Shown here piece after piece: positions 1 to 13,990 of a DNA stretch of 64,000 nt. The stretch is from NCBI RefSeq assembly GCF_905220415.1, contig NC_059542.1, positions 3,348,001-3,412,000 on the forward strand. The letters run 5' to 3'. This DNA is from Colias croceus. Taxonomy: Eukaryota; Arthropoda; Insecta; Lepidoptera; Pieridae. A model generated the notes under the pieces. It did not search any database. It saw only the letters and a program-made list of their open reading frames with translations, and was not told the DNA's origin. Made by a program: the position numbers and the translations under genes. How positions within the stretch are numbered: position 1 is the first letter of the stretch; the number at the start of each line of letters is the position of its first letter.

Positions 1-506
1 AAAAAGCTTTTCATTTAAAAATTCAGTGTAACCTTATGTACAAATCTTCAAAAGATATTTGGCAATGAGAGCTTTCTATTGGGCTAACCGTCAGCAAATC
101 AATTCACTTTAAAACAATAAAAGAGAGACCTTAACACAATAACAAGCTATCAATGGCCCTGATAGGAAAGTAGGTCAAAGCATATTTTATTCCTGCTGTT
201 TCTATGAGTCTTTAATACCACCATTTTAAAAGGCACTTTTTCGAATCGCACAGAAAATATGGGTAACCCATTTTCAAACAGTCTTGATTACTCATTCAAC
301 TGCAAACATATCGTGGATTTAAGTACAACCGGGAAATTAAAAGCTGTACTCAATATTACATACCACGCTTTTATAGTTTCATCGTCATCCCTATATTAAA
401 CAAGTAAAACCAGCTTTTCCTGCCGTACAGTAAGCTCTTTGATCTAGCACGTTAAAATTATCATGTAAAAAAGAGACGCAGTATATATTCTTGAATATTT
501 TTTATC
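1..506. other. AT-rich non-coding stretch
   Basis: No open frame, splice-linked exon or repeat was recognised here. It could be intergenic, intronic or the 3' UTR of a gene to the left. Confidence 0.4.
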
Positions 507-722
507 TTATAAACCACTTCCAATTACAGTTTTGTTACCATGAGAACGTTTAGAATTAGGCGGTCGATCGAGTGCGGAGTCTGGGTGGGGTGGGCGGCAG
601 GCGAGGAGGGCCCTGACCCACTTAAAGCCGCCCTCGCGTACGCATGAGGTCACTGTACTGCAGTTGCAAGCTTCCGAACGCCGCAAAGGTGACTGTACGT
701 TCCAATGAAACATTTTAACCAC
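507..722 (-). other. GC-rich patch with a 71-codon open frame, identity unknown
   Basis: This patch is much richer in G+C than its surroundings. On the minus strand it holds an open frame rich in Arg, Pro and Ser with no motif I recognise. It may be an untranslated exon, a promoter-proximal CpG patch or a terminal exon of a gene whose other exons lie outside the window. No partner exon with matching splice phase was found, so it is not called as a gene. Confidence 0.2.
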
Positions 723-2042
723 AATACTGAACTATCGAACATTTTTCCTAAAACCATTTTATATCTAACAGTAGGTTAACAATAAATGGAACTCATTTCC
801 ATACACCATACAATCATGGGATTTTTCACATAATATACGTACAAGACAATATTATCTATACCCTCGTTAAACGAATGCAAATTCAACACGTCCATAGAGA
901 CATGAGTATCAAAGCGAGTCATAAGACGTCCTTCAGTCCCCCTTTGAGTCCCATTCCTTGCCATGACCTACTTTTACAAAGAAGTTACAGTGTATATGCA
1001 ATCAAAGAGGTCTTGATACTTTGTACAAAAATGCTCTACATTTAGTAATTTTGATATAGAAAATATAAAATTGCGTATTATGTTATTACCAGTAGTGTTT
1101 TATGTCATAAAAATAAAATAGCAATATTAATTATCAACACCGTGAATTCAGTAGGTAAGTCTCTGAATTTCAACGTATAATTTTCCAAAACATTTTTACA
1201 AGTTATAAGCATTTCTCCCAAATTTTACCCATAAATTCATAAATTTACAACACTTCGATGCATCATTAGCTAATTAATGTCCCCACTGCGCTAAATCCGA
1301 CGTACTATTGTCGTGACAGTTGAAGTTAATCCGGTACACGGTCCGAAAGCCTGCGGATTAGATGATGTCATTCATGTATGATGTAGCATTCCCAATGTCT
1401 AATCATGCGATTAAGTACGAAAAATCTGTTATTTTCCGTGTTTGTTTGTATTCAAGGTTATCGTATATTTTTCAAAACTATCTAGTTAATCAAAAACTAA
1501 AAAGTTAATTTATATATAAGCTTTAATACCCAAATGTATTAACAAAAAATAATATATGATTTGTCTTAATATTTGTAAGAAGAGTTAATTGAGACTAGTA
1601 TAAGTTAGAACTATTCATTAAATATTTTTTACATAATTTTATACACCTAAAGTCTGTGTCTGAATTCAGTATTTAATCAGATTGTATAAAATAAGAAACC
1701 TAATGACGCTGATGTCGTTTTATAAATTAGTATGAAAAGCTACTTTGCGACTTGGAAATTACTAAAATGACACAACAATTTTCGCGCGCCTCAATTGCTC
1801 GCCAAGAAAGCAAAGGACCAAACGCAAACAATAAAAGTTAAAAATGTGTCAGCAGTCAGCCTGTCGACATACTTTTGGTTGCATTATGCGAAATAAACAT
1901 TAATTTCGAAATGCAAGTTACGGAAATATTAAATATCATGTGGTATCATTTTGTACAATAAGAATGTTTAAGTTTATTATGAGGAAATCACTCCCATAGT
2001 ACTTATAGAACGTAGATTTTATTTTTCATAATCTACACTAAC
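723..2042. other. AT-rich non-coding stretch
   Basis: Only short frames are present and no convincing splice pairs were seen. Nothing specific was recognised. Confidence 0.4.
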
Positions 2043-2250
2043 ATTATAAAGAGGAAAACTTTGTTTGTTTGATTGTAATGAATAGGCTCATAAACTACTG
2101 GACCGATTTTAAAAATTCTTTCACCGTTCGAAAGCTACATTATCCACGAGTAACATAGGCTAGGTTTTATCCAGGAAATCCTACGGGAACGGGAACTATC
2201 CGGGTTTTTCTATGAAAACGCGGGCGAAGCCGCAGGCGGAAAGCTTGCAA
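2043..2250 (+). repeat. Dispersed lepidopteran SINE-like element
   Basis: The element begins near a TATAAAGAGGAAAACTTTGTTTG head, carries a CATAAACTACTGGACCGATTTT core, and ends with a GAAAACGCGGGCGAAGCCGC tail. The same head, core and tail recur elsewhere in this window (around 50.0, 61.5 and 61.7 kb), which shows it is a repeat. The tail is typical of short interspersed elements in moths and butterflies. It has no coding capacity. Confidence 0.75.
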
Positions 2251-3355
2251 TTAATAAATATCATAAGATCTTCTATAATGTTTTGATAGGTTAATCTAAA
2301 TAGTTGAGAACTAGTAACTATCACACAAAGCCTTTTATTTTAATATATTATGATTTCATCAATTGCATATCACACGACTCCAGCATATATTTTATCAAAA
2401 AATATTTAATTATTAGTTCATTTCTTTAGACGTATTTAAAAATCCGTAACACTTAACGAAATAATCCGACAAAGAATATGAATTATTACACAAACTGAAG
2501 AATATTGAAAAAAACATTTTACAGAGGTTCTGAGTCAAGCTTTGACACGGATTCGGTATGAATATCATATTATTATCCAACAGGATAATTCGTACAAATG
2601 CGAATAAAGGGTAGACCGTAGAAGGAATTTTTAATTCTCAGTGAGAAACGGTATAGGCGCAAAGGAATATAAAATAATTTTTATATTTTATATTTATTTC
2701 GTAAAATACATTTATAGATTTCTTTTTTATTTAGACTAAATGCTGTAAATTAGTCAGGTATTAATGGGTGTAACGGACACGAATTTTCTTTTTGCAATGA
2801 ATGTGCGAGAAATTTACTTTTTAATAAATAAAACTTAGGCTGCAATTAAAACTTTTATGAGTAGAACCTATATGTTAATATTAAGACTCCTATCTCTATT
2901 TACTACCTATTTATTTACCCCATGGGAATCATTTCTAAGCATCTTTTGTAAGCATCGCAAAAGGAATTTTTAACGCAACAACCCTTCTCTCTTTTTGGAA
3001 CAGTTGATACCTAAATGGTATAAATAAATAAATGTCTATGAACGTTTAAGTATTATCGTGAGGTATATTATAAGTTAGGTATAACTTAAACGTGAGAGTT
3101 TTATTCTGTAGGTACTTAATACAAATAAAAAAAATGTGATACGTCAAAATCTATACCTATTTAATTTAAATAGTAAGTATATATCTGAAGTAATAATAAT
3201 AAGTACCCTCAAAGCTATTTTTCTAAACTCTTAACTGTAAAATATAGCAAAAGTATGCAAATTCCGTGCCGGAACCCAATTTTAGCGTACAATCTAACTC
3301 CAAAATTATGAAGTTCTCCGCCAGAAATCTAGACCAGTATTTATAGAATCTTAGA
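2251..3355. other. AT-rich non-coding stretch
   Basis: No gene or recognisable repeat was seen. Poly-A/T runs are common. Confidence 0.4.
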
Positions 3356-3665
3356 CAATATATAAAACGAGTCTCCGGCGGCACAAACGCCGGCGGGTCG
3401 ATGGGCGGCGTACGCCCAATCGATACCGTCGTACTACTACCTCAATGAGATGCGCGCGCCGCCGTTCCTTACGTAACGCGCAGAAACCGTCACCTGTTGC
3501 TTCATACTACCACCTAGCTAAACCCGACCGAAACGAAAAGCCTCGCCCACTCTTTGCCGCGCTTATTTAAACGCCGTCCTGAATTCAGGCGGGTAGTCGG
3601 TGTCATTGCACCGGCGCAACCTTCGCTGCACTCAAGGGTGCATAGTAGCGGCTAGCTGGCTTGAT
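3356..3665 (+). promoter_or_regulatory. CpG-rich patch, candidate promoter
   Basis: This roughly 300-bp island of GC- and CpG-rich sequence lies in very AT-rich surroundings. It includes a TATTTAA box at 3564-3570, followed within about 40 bp by initiator-like TCATT (3604-3608). Such patches mark insect promoters or first exons. No coding exon could be linked to it downstream, and the strand is uncertain. It may serve a gene outside the window or a non-coding transcript. Confidence 0.3.
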
Positions 3666-6600
3666 AATGATCTTCGTTAGCTATTGAAGAATTGTAATGA
3701 GTATGTAACGATCGCGATGTCTATGAACTATTAATTAAACATACTATATCGCACGCTAGTTTACGTTTCACGAGCAGATTACGTTACGTTTAATGGTTTT
3801 CATGAATAAAATTGCTATTACGCATTTTCATTAGCTAACCCTTTACGTGTAATGAAACTACGTTATGTTGCACGACAAATTTATCACGTTACGTTCATTC
3901 ACTTTTTATGACTTCACACACCCAATACACCCTGATTAAGGCTACACCTACCAAAATAACTTAAATAGCATATAGTATTTCGCGTAGGCTTTTTAACGAA
4001 AATGTAATTAAATTTAATAGAGTACATATATTATGACATAAAAAGGTCAGAGTATCATCTATTTTCCCACGCTTTATTTAAATGTCAACGAATTACCCTA
4101 TTAAAGCTTTTACGTTAAAGGAGACTCCATTCTTTTAAAATATAATGAGCACAAATTTAAATATAAAACAAAATCATAAAGAAATTTGATCACGCTTAAT
4201 GATATAAAATATTTGATTTCATATTAAAAAAAGAGGAAAAAGCAACACAATTCTCATTTTAAAAACAGAACGGAACATCACCACAGATTTTCGGGTTTAG
4301 AGAAATATGTACCTAATCATAAGCTCAGATACCGTAACTTACGAAGAATATGTTACATTAATTAAAAACGATATAATTATATAACTATTCCTCAACTTAA
4401 GGACTTAAAACCTTCCATCAACAAACTCTTAATTCACAACTTTTACTTCGCGAAATCTTCCCTTTGACGGCTTACAGTCAAAGACTGAGCTTTATATGAT
4501 AGAGAGGGGAGTGAAGCCTCGTCAAGGCTACCTTGTCTAGACGTGGCGTTTGAACCAAGCCATTATGCCCCTACGTCTTCGTATTGATGTCAACTGACAT
4601 CTCTAGGGGGCGATTAAACTGAACACTACGAGCAACAGACGTATTAACGCCTTCATATTTCACCTTTGAGTTATAAACGCATTAGAAGTGCAGAGCTTTA
4701 GACATTTACAGTTAGATATTTATACTATTTAAGGTAATAAAGCTGAAGCTTTTGTTTGCTAGATTGGTTGGTTGGTGAAACGCGCTAATCTCGGGAACTA
4801 CGGGTCAGAAGTAAAACATTATTTCAGTGTCATTATTGCTCATTTTTCGATGAAGATAAGTCTAGCGTTAGCTAAGAAGATAGGCTATTGGTTATATATC
4901 ATCACGCTAAGATGAACATTATCTACCCAATATTAACAAGTTAACAAAAGCTATTTTTAAACAGATACATATTAAAAACTATAACAACAAAAACGTGGCA
5001 TAAATAATACCTATTAGTCGTGTCAATAGGGTGGGTATTGTCGCATGGCTGTTCAATTTAGCTATTGCAATTTGTGTGCAAATTATTGCCACTATTGTAC
5101 ATAAAATAGCGAATTCATGTGAAATTAGTTCGTTTATTTTCATTAATATTTTAAATGAAAATCGTTCCAACAATCGCAAAAATTACGTCGATTCAGCTTT
5201 AACAACACTACTTATTATAAATTTCCAGGAACATATTTCCAACATTTTTAAATCTCACATAAAAGCTATCATATTTATAGTGTAGTGTTGCAGTTCCAAG
5301 AATATTTCATGCACCAACTATCGCGATTGAAGAGAAGATATTCTCATTTTCAAGTCACATTATAATTTATTTATGATAAGAAGTCTAAAAGCTGACTCAA
5401 GGAACTAAGCTGATTGAAATTTACATGTAATCAATGGCCTTTCCCATCGTAAATCCAAAGACTGGAACTAAAACTGTTTTCATAATAAAGATTCAACTTA
5501 CAAGGTTCAGCCGTCTAGACAGGCGCCGTCGTTATGGCACCCGAGAAAAATGACGTCACACCTCTATTAATACCCTCAGGACATGCCATGGCATTCAATG
5601 GACCTCATGACCTAATTCACATTACTTGTATACCAACGATTGTTATTGGGTCATAGAGATGTTTTTCAATTAGCCATGATGGGGTGAGAACCATACTCAT
5701 ACTGCCAATTTTTGAGTTATTACATCTATGAGTTATTACATCGGACAACATTTTCATAATAAGGATAGGATAGTTATTTTATTCATAAGAACATAAGCTA
5801 TAGAACGATAAAATTCTCGTTGTATTCATGTACTGTATGCAAATCATATAACCTATTAATATCAATATTTTAGACATACAGACAGACAGAATATTTCAGT
5901 AAGAAAACCACAACCAAGAATGTTAAATGCCGAACTATCACTGCTATTTACCAGACATAAAAGCCTTTCGTTCTATGAAAATAAAACGCAATAGTGACGC
6001 ATCCAGTTGAATAACCTGTAATCCGATCTAGAAACATTGAAGTATCGGTGTTACAACACTAGGAAATCGTTTAACCCTTCGACTTTATACTGGACTCTGT
6101 ATCACATAACACTATAAGGTATTTATTGATCAAGGTAGACAAAACTAATGTTTTTCCTTCAATTTCCACATGTAGGATGGAGGATAGAGAACCAAACAAT
6201 AAAAATTTCGTATCATCTCTTTACATCAGTCACAAAGTAAAATATTCCATTTTAAAAATTACTCAAAGGCCCAGTAGCAAATTCAACGCACACACATCTT
6301 ACATCTTTGACAATAAAGGACTGCAAGCGAACGATAAAAGTCAACAGTAATCCGAGACAGATCAAAAAGGAATTTTTAAATAGCGAGTAGAGAACTTACA
6401 CTACCGACAATGTTTGACTTAAGCTTCTTTTCCATAGGATTATTAGATAAGCAAAAGGGAATATCAATTCAGCAAGTTTTCACGACAAACAAATTTTCAT
6501 TATGTACTTCCAAAGAGTTAACTTATGTCTGTCATCGAGTGAAACAAGACAGACGCCACATATCTATCATGAAAGAAAAAAACCCCGTGTAATATAGCGC

Positions 6601-9600
6601 ATAGCTTACGTAGCTACACATCACCCCTTTCTTCCTAATACCCTAGTATTTCAGGGAATACCAGATCCCTTTATTAGTTATGACTCTGCTAACTCCTCTT
6701 TGTTTCCTACTAATGATTCATTCCATTGTTTGATTCTAATGGAACTGATAAATACCTATTAAAAATTAACCTTATTGTTTTATAACAATAAAGATTGTTT
6801 TCACAATTTGAAATGGGTTTTGATTGAAAATTCCGTGCACGACAATTACTGGTTAATTAAGATTTAGAATGATAAAATGAAGAGTTCGAATTTTTATTTG
6901 TTGCCAATTAATCCTGTGTAGGTTATCTCTAAAACGAATTCGGTATAAATTGGAAATATAAAAACATTAAAATCTAATCCTTACATTTTATTCAAATTAC
7001 ATTTGTTATTATAGCAAGTATGTACAGTAATCAGCAAACGCTAACTTTTAGCTTTTTGGCCAAAATATCCAATAGGCATAAAGATAATAATATTATAAAC
7101 ATACCTGCTACCTATTCATCAAATTTGGTTTGAATTGAATGACAACGGTCCATTAATTTTATTTCGTAGCAAAGAAGTAATGCATAAGTTTTCCTAAATC
7201 AATTTAACAAAGACATCGTTTAAACCGTTAAACGTAAATAATGAATGCAGATATAATGCTATTTTAAATCAGATTAATCGACAAATTGCATGTTGTTTGA
7301 TATGAATGAGTTTTGGTAGAAATGGGGTTATTATTCTTGTTAACACAACGACAGAAAGCAAACGTTTATAAAAACCACCTATTTATCTTTGACCTAGTTT
7401 TATGCGCTTTAGAAATAAAATGGGGATGTAATACCTATTATGGTATTAACATACGCGAATAAAATGCAAATCTAACGTTTACGAAATAGCATGAAATAAA
7501 TTTAGGTTAGAAAGATTGGGGCGTCGAAATTCGTATCTAGTTATTTAGTGCTAAAATCACACTTTGGTATTAATAAACTTCTCTCACCATTTTCTAAAAT
7601 CGACTCAAAGTGACTAAAAGCACTTAGCCGACACGTCACGTCTCTCCCATTAATAAGCTTATACATTAACATTAAAAGTTCCTTGCGTTACTTTAAGTGG
7701 CAACTTTGAAGGGTTACCTACTTCTGATTAGTTGATTCGGCCCAGATGTTTCGTGAACTATAATTTATATATACTTCTTAGTAGATTCGCAATATAAATC
7801 GCTAGAATTCTTTGGGTAGGCGCAAAAAATGAAACATAGAGCCTCATCCGTTTAAAAAGATAAACTGACAAAATAAAGCTCCATTAAACTAGGTATATTT
7901 GATAACTTCGAATACTAGTCAAAATATTATAAAAAGGAACCTATCTAATTACTACCTATAAATTATTTAAATTTCAAAATAAAATTCTACTGTCAGATGT
8001 TTCGTAATGAAATATTGGTTTGTTAAGAGCACGCAATATTCTCTAGATGGTAGGAGGAACAGAAAAAAAAAACAGGCGCGACCCATGGTTGAAACGCCCA
8101 TGTGTTGTATGAATATCAACTTCCACTAACAACATAAGGTTCTAGTTTCAATCTACAATCTATTTGCTTAAAAAATCTTAGATACAGTGGAAATTGTAAT
8201 CCAGCACTCGTAATAGCTTCCTGTCAAGTTTGTCATCCTGTTGGAAAATTGTCGTTAAACATCTGCGAGGCAAAGAGTAGTTTACTGCAATGTAAATAAA
8301 GATGATACTTCAGTGAACCGTATCAAAGCTCATTAGAGCCGCCTACGCCCGTCGGTTGCAGACGGACACGCCCTTTCCAAAGATCGCTGGAAACGATCTG
8401 ATGAAAATCACTCGTTCACATCTAAATACGTAATTCATTAATCGATTTCGAATTACCAAATGGACCTTTATTTCAATCTACTTTAATGTCCTTGAAGTGT
8501 TATTAGATTTTTTATGGTGATTGATTTAGTTTGATGTTATTGATTAGGTATAACAAATTGTTTTTCGATGAATATTGTTGTATAAAATATACCTAACAAG
8601 TAAAAGAATAGGTACAACCACAGACATGACATCAAAACCGTTTGTATTTCTCTATCTACCCTCACCATTCAAAAGTCGATAAAACTGTCACTATTTTTGG
8701 AGTTTTATCATACCTTTAACTTTCAAAAGACATGAACAGAGGAATATAAAGCGGTGACGGCGTTCGTTTGAAAAGCTCAAGTTCTCTTAACAGTTTTAGA
8801 TCGGTTAACTTGACCCACTATTGAAAATATCGGTCTATACAATTGTATGGTAAAGCAACCTTGAAAGGCGCTGTTGAGTACGTTATGTAATCATCCCTTA
8901 CAAATGGCCTTACAATCAAATAGTCATAATATTGATTAGATACACTGATTTCTAAATAATTCGTTTTGTACTAATGATTTAGGAAATCGTATAAAAAATG
9001 ACTATAGAAAGTTTTAATATGGGTGAAAGCTTAGATTTTATATTTTGTTGAGCTTAAAAGTAAAAATCTTTAGAATATAACAAAATACATTATCGGAATG
9101 GTAATCTAGGTATTTTGTTGAAAAATCGATGAAAAGATAATACATAAATAAACCTTTAAAATTACAGCTAATGATTCGGAGTATAGATACTATCAAGATC
9201 AATTAAAACACCGATTTCAAGATAATGAAATTACTTAATACCTCTATTCATAACCAGCACCTACCGACTAGGTAAATTGACATTGGGCAAAAAAAACAGG
9301 CTGCTTACATCAAAGATTCGGTAACTGGCTCCCAGTACCCTGATACCATAATTGCATTAATAAGTCAGAGCTCCCGTGAAGCAAGCTATCAAATTAATCC
9401 TTAATTGCAAGATAAGCGCCCTCCGTCCGCGTTTTAAGCGTTATTCGCTCTAATAGCTGACCTTATAATTATTTTATAATGTAACAGAATACTTGGAATG
9501 CAAATTGGTCCTTAAATCGTATTCTTTGTAAACGCCTTTTAGGTAAGCAGAGTCAACGTTTACAGCGAGATAGTTGAAGTGCTATTAACTACAATATTAA

Positions 9601-10440
9601 CATAATTGTTTTAAACTTATTAAACCGATTTTATTATGTTCATAGAGTTATTCATTTCATTCAAAATTAGCACGTTGTTTTCAAGACTCATTTGTTATTC
9701 GTAAACGAGTCATTATCTAAAAAAATACAATTATTTATTGTAATTTTTTCTTCATTTAGAGTTTGTTTGTTAAAACGGACTTTTCTTCATTATGAAGATT
9801 AAAACGGTCCGAACTTCAGAGGACGAAAGCTCACGTAATTATTACTTACTAAGCTTGTACATTATACGGATACGAATGTTTTCTTCTGAAATTATTATGA
9901 ACAAGACCTCAACGCTACCTTGGTTAGCAAAAAAAATGGTCATATATTATTTAGTATATGAACATGTACATTATAAATAACAAGAAGAAGAGAGAAAAAA
10001 ATAATACTTTAACATTATTTAATAAATACTTTGTCAAAAAAAAGTTTATGTGAAAGGTTAATTACTAATCTGATACGACAGTAATTTTCTGGGTAGTAAG
10101 TACTAAGATAGTTTATGAAAAAAAAATACATAGTATATATTCATTAAATTATAAACCATCAGTGCAATACAATGCTAAAATTAAACAGTAACTCCAATGA
10201 AATAATATTGCTTTAAGTGCATTTATACCACTCCATACAAATTGCTCTATAAAAGTATATCGAAAAAACGACTTAATTGCGTGCAACATAAATCGAACTG
10301 CTATTAACACAAAATTCAAAACTTTACCAGCGGAGCAAGCGCCTAATAACACTAAGTGGCACTCCATACATTGCTATAGGCACAGCCACCGACAAATACC
10401 CTACGCATAAAGAATCGCGAAACAAAACGTTTCGTCTTAG
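3666..10440. other. Long AT-rich non-coding region
   Basis: About 6.8 kb contain only short, unrelated open frames, all in composition expected by chance. No splice-linked exons, RNA genes or known repeat tails were recognised. The region is either intergenic or a large intron of an unseen gene. Confidence 0.45.
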
Positions 10441-10444
10441 CACA

Positions 10445-10621
10445 ATGGTCCCTCACGCTTCACCACCCTCTGCTGTACCTCCGCGTTCCCCTCATCCTGC
10501 CTCCCTGCGAGCAATGCCTAATGAGAACAGTTGGAACCTAAAATTTGGTGCCAACTCGAACTCTGGAGGACTCTACAGTCGAGAGCCGGAACGCGCTAAA
10601 AGTGGAGCAAGAATTAAATAA
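10445..10621 (+). other. 58-codon open frame in a locally GC-rich patch, unknown
   Basis: An ATG-initiated frame runs through a patch of higher GC than its surroundings. The first half is rich in Pro and Ser (starting MVPHASPPSA), and the rest is polar. I recognise no family. It could be a short coding exon or simply part of a regulatory island. There is no evidence of expression or conservation to decide. Confidence 0.15.
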
Positions 10622-13600
10622 ATCAAAGGAACACAGACTGAGAGAGACATAATTGCCTTTAAGGAAATGTTATGCGCATTTCGTAAAAGCTCGAGTTAAA
10701 AATAATATTGGCATATCTCGAAGCCTCAAAGCTCCTATAAGGAGAGCGTTTCTTTGAGAAATCACGTGCACAAGAGTTTAAAGAATTATACCCGGACTGG
10801 TTTTTGAAACCACGTTATATTGTACTGCGGAAAATAATTTTAAGTGAAAATAAAACTGTTATTTCTCCTTTCAATCTGTTCCATTTATATAATATATTCT
10901 TTGTTATCGTTTAAAAGTTCCTATTGTTTTAGCAAACAAAGCTCAAGCCGCCCTTAACATCTTACTTTGAAACAATTAGAGAAGAAAATTTTAGCACGAA
11001 AATCTATTGGTCATAAATTTTGAGATTTTATCTAAAATATTATTTCTTAGAAATATTCTTGATAAAATTTATTGATAAACTAACTACCAATACCCATTAA
11101 AATAAATTTACAAAGATAAAAAATATCAGACTACAAAATTAATTATTCAACTGTTCTCATGATATCATTCATTACTGTAAAATGTTAAGGCAAAGACCAA
11201 GAGATCAATTTCCAATGTTCAAATTGAGCTAAAAATCGACTATTCATCATTGAATATAAAGGTTAAGCGTCATTACGTCCTACAAAGCTTTGGCCTGGCA
11301 AGAGAAGCTAAGTGCTTAAGGCTCACGGAGTCAGCGAAACCCTGCCACTCTAAATGCTAAGCGTAGGGCGCAACGCTTATGACGACAGGAAAATTGGCAC
11401 TTATGGTGCAAGAAATTAAAATCACACGCAAACTAGGTCGTAAATATCCATTAGAAAGCGACTGAGTGGAAAAATGAAGTAGACGCGTGCATTTCTTAAC
11501 AATATTAAGCCAATGATTAATAGCTGTTATAAATATAAATGTACATAGAAATAAGTTTGTTTCTTTTCGTAGCAGCAATAGAAATTAAGGATCCTTTGCT
11601 ATATATAATTTATTTTTAAATGAAATATTCATTATTAGTATTATTTTGTGTATTAACACTTATAAGAGTTTAACATTTTATGAATGAAATCGTCATATAG
11701 ACGAAGAAGTGCACAATTAAAGCATTATCTATTTCAATTACATTTAAATTGTTCATTTCAGGATATTATTTCATAGTAAATAAACGTTCAATTTCAGGCT
11801 ATTATATGGTCAATAATCTCAAATCAGCAGTAACAGTTATAAAAATTAACATAACTATTCTTGTCACAAATAATTATTACCATTCCGTAGAGGCTTTTTA
11901 AACAAAAACTGCATACAACGGAAATACATGTCACAAATTAATCTCATATCGATAGAATCTTCATCGTTTTTGGCAATATCTCTTTCTTATACATATTATG
12001 TATATAAAAATCTCTGCAGTTTTATTTTCTATGAAATTCCGATGGCCAATGGTTAAGTCCGTATTATGTGGTTAGGACTTAGGTCACAGTCCAAGGTCTA
12101 CATAACTAATGCAAGATTTGCGAAGTATTCCATATTAATGGGAATTTATTAACGATTTAACATTTTTAGCATAACATAGTTTTGCTAAGCGTCTAGACGA
12201 GTAAAATGCTTACGGGGTTTTATAGTTTATACTATCATGAAAATATGGTCTAGACATGTCATTATTATAATTTAGTATGAAGAATGAAAATGGGTTTCTT
12301 CTCTGTAGAAACTGCTCTGAAACAGAGGTAAATTGTAATGTATTTAGACAATTAAAAAACGCTTCTTCAGGACAGAAAAAAGTGTTTGAATTTGAATGTA
12401 CGTTTAAAAAATTATACTGAAAAAATTTCCTGCTGAATTTAAGTCCATGCTATTTTTATATGACAAGAATTGAGATTAAATAAAACCACTTTTGTGTGGG
12501 AAAAATGAAGAGGAGCTTTGACTATGATGTCATTTAAGCTCATACATATCGTATGACGTAAACCGTGGGCGAAAACCGCTTGAAACCTTTTAGTTTGAAC
12601 AAGCTGATAATAATTCTGAACTGTGAAAACATGCACGTTATGCAAGTAGATGAGACTTGAGAGATTTTCGTATTAGACATGCGTGGACGCATAATTTCAT
12701 ACACAACTGAAATTTTTCCCAAAATAAAATATTATTATTATCTAACATGTACAACGTCTTTAGCTGTATGATAAACTTTTATAATATGAAGTGGGAATCT
12801 TTAGTTTATGATCATATCTGTGGACTACGAAAGCTCTACGACGGTGCTACGGCACTCTATACCATTATAATTTTATATTTAGCTTTTAGCTACAGTAGTC
12901 ATTCATAGGTAAATATCATCAGGTAAAATTTATTCATTCATTTACAAATGCAGACGATTGATGACCCAGATATTTTATATTGACCTATTTAACTCACTAG
13001 GATTTTACTAACGCAGCGTATTTCCTGTTTTATGTTATTTTATCGTACTGCTCTAGTATGTCTCCTACATAGATAATTATCGGTGTAATTAATCTTAATA
13101 CAAATAATAAGGCTTATCTCAATTATTTTGTATAAATTATGCTTTCAGCTGTAGATTTTCTTTCATTTAAATTGATTGAAAAGACACATTAAAGCTATAA
13201 AGCTACGGTACTGTTAGTTTCTGAGTAAAATGAAATTATCTTAATATTTTAAGAAACGTCTCTTAGCGTACTTTATAACATCGACAAGATGGCGAAATAG
13301 GCCCATTCTACAGTTCATATAGCTGTCGTTATCATATTATATTATATTAAACATCTACTTATACGATTATTCAGTCACCATTAAATTCCCGCTTCTAGCG
13401 TACGTATGCACGACATAGAATTTTTTATAGAATCATGTATGATAAAACGTGAATTAAATAACTAAATAGGCACTCAAAGGAGTATATGTACATATTATAT
13501 AGTGTACAATAAAAGCATATAATTATAAGAGAAGAGTGGCACCACCAAACCGGTTTTTGTACGACATAAAAATTGCTCAGGAAACAATGGTGTCGAGGGT
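10622..13600. other. AT-rich non-coding stretch
   Basis: No gene or recognised mobile element was found. The short frames on the minus strand at about 11.4 and 12.5 kb have no recognisable domains. Confidence 0.4.
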
Positions 13601-13639
13601 TCCATTCTCACATCCAGAAAATGTAGCAGGCTATAGGAT

Positions 13640-13990
13640 TTAGCGAGGCCTTAGCTAGCGGGGTCGTCGAACGGCGTCGGCGTCCGGGCCGGGAGGGGCG
13701 AAGGTTTCGGCGCGTGCTATCGATCGTATCGCATACCTTCCTGCGGCCGCAGCAAAGCATCCTCCGAGCGCGCGACTGTCCGCCCGGCGAAGATTTCAAC
13801 CTGGTCAATTTTCTCCACTGCATCGGTGCAGGTTAGCGCGGCGCTTGCGGGGGCGGCCGCGACGCCGGCAGCTCGCGCATCGCGGGCGCTTCGGACGCGG
13901 CCGGAGCGCGCGAACCTCTCTCGCGGAGTGCCCGCTCCACGCCCGCGCCTGCGCCCTGCGCGCCCTGCCCGTACCCGACCCCCCACATTT
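13640..13990. promoter_or_regulatory. CpG island, candidate promoter/first exon
   Basis: This is the densest CpG-rich patch of the window, with several NotI/EagI-type GCGGCCGC words. Overlapping open frames on both strands are Arg/Ala/Pro-rich, as expected of any CpG island. On the minus strand a good donor-like AG|GTATGC occurs at about 13,733-13,738. On the plus strand GCAG|GTTAGC occurs at about 13,832. It is therefore a plausible non-coding first exon in either direction, but no downstream coding exon was found in the window. Confidence 0.35.
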
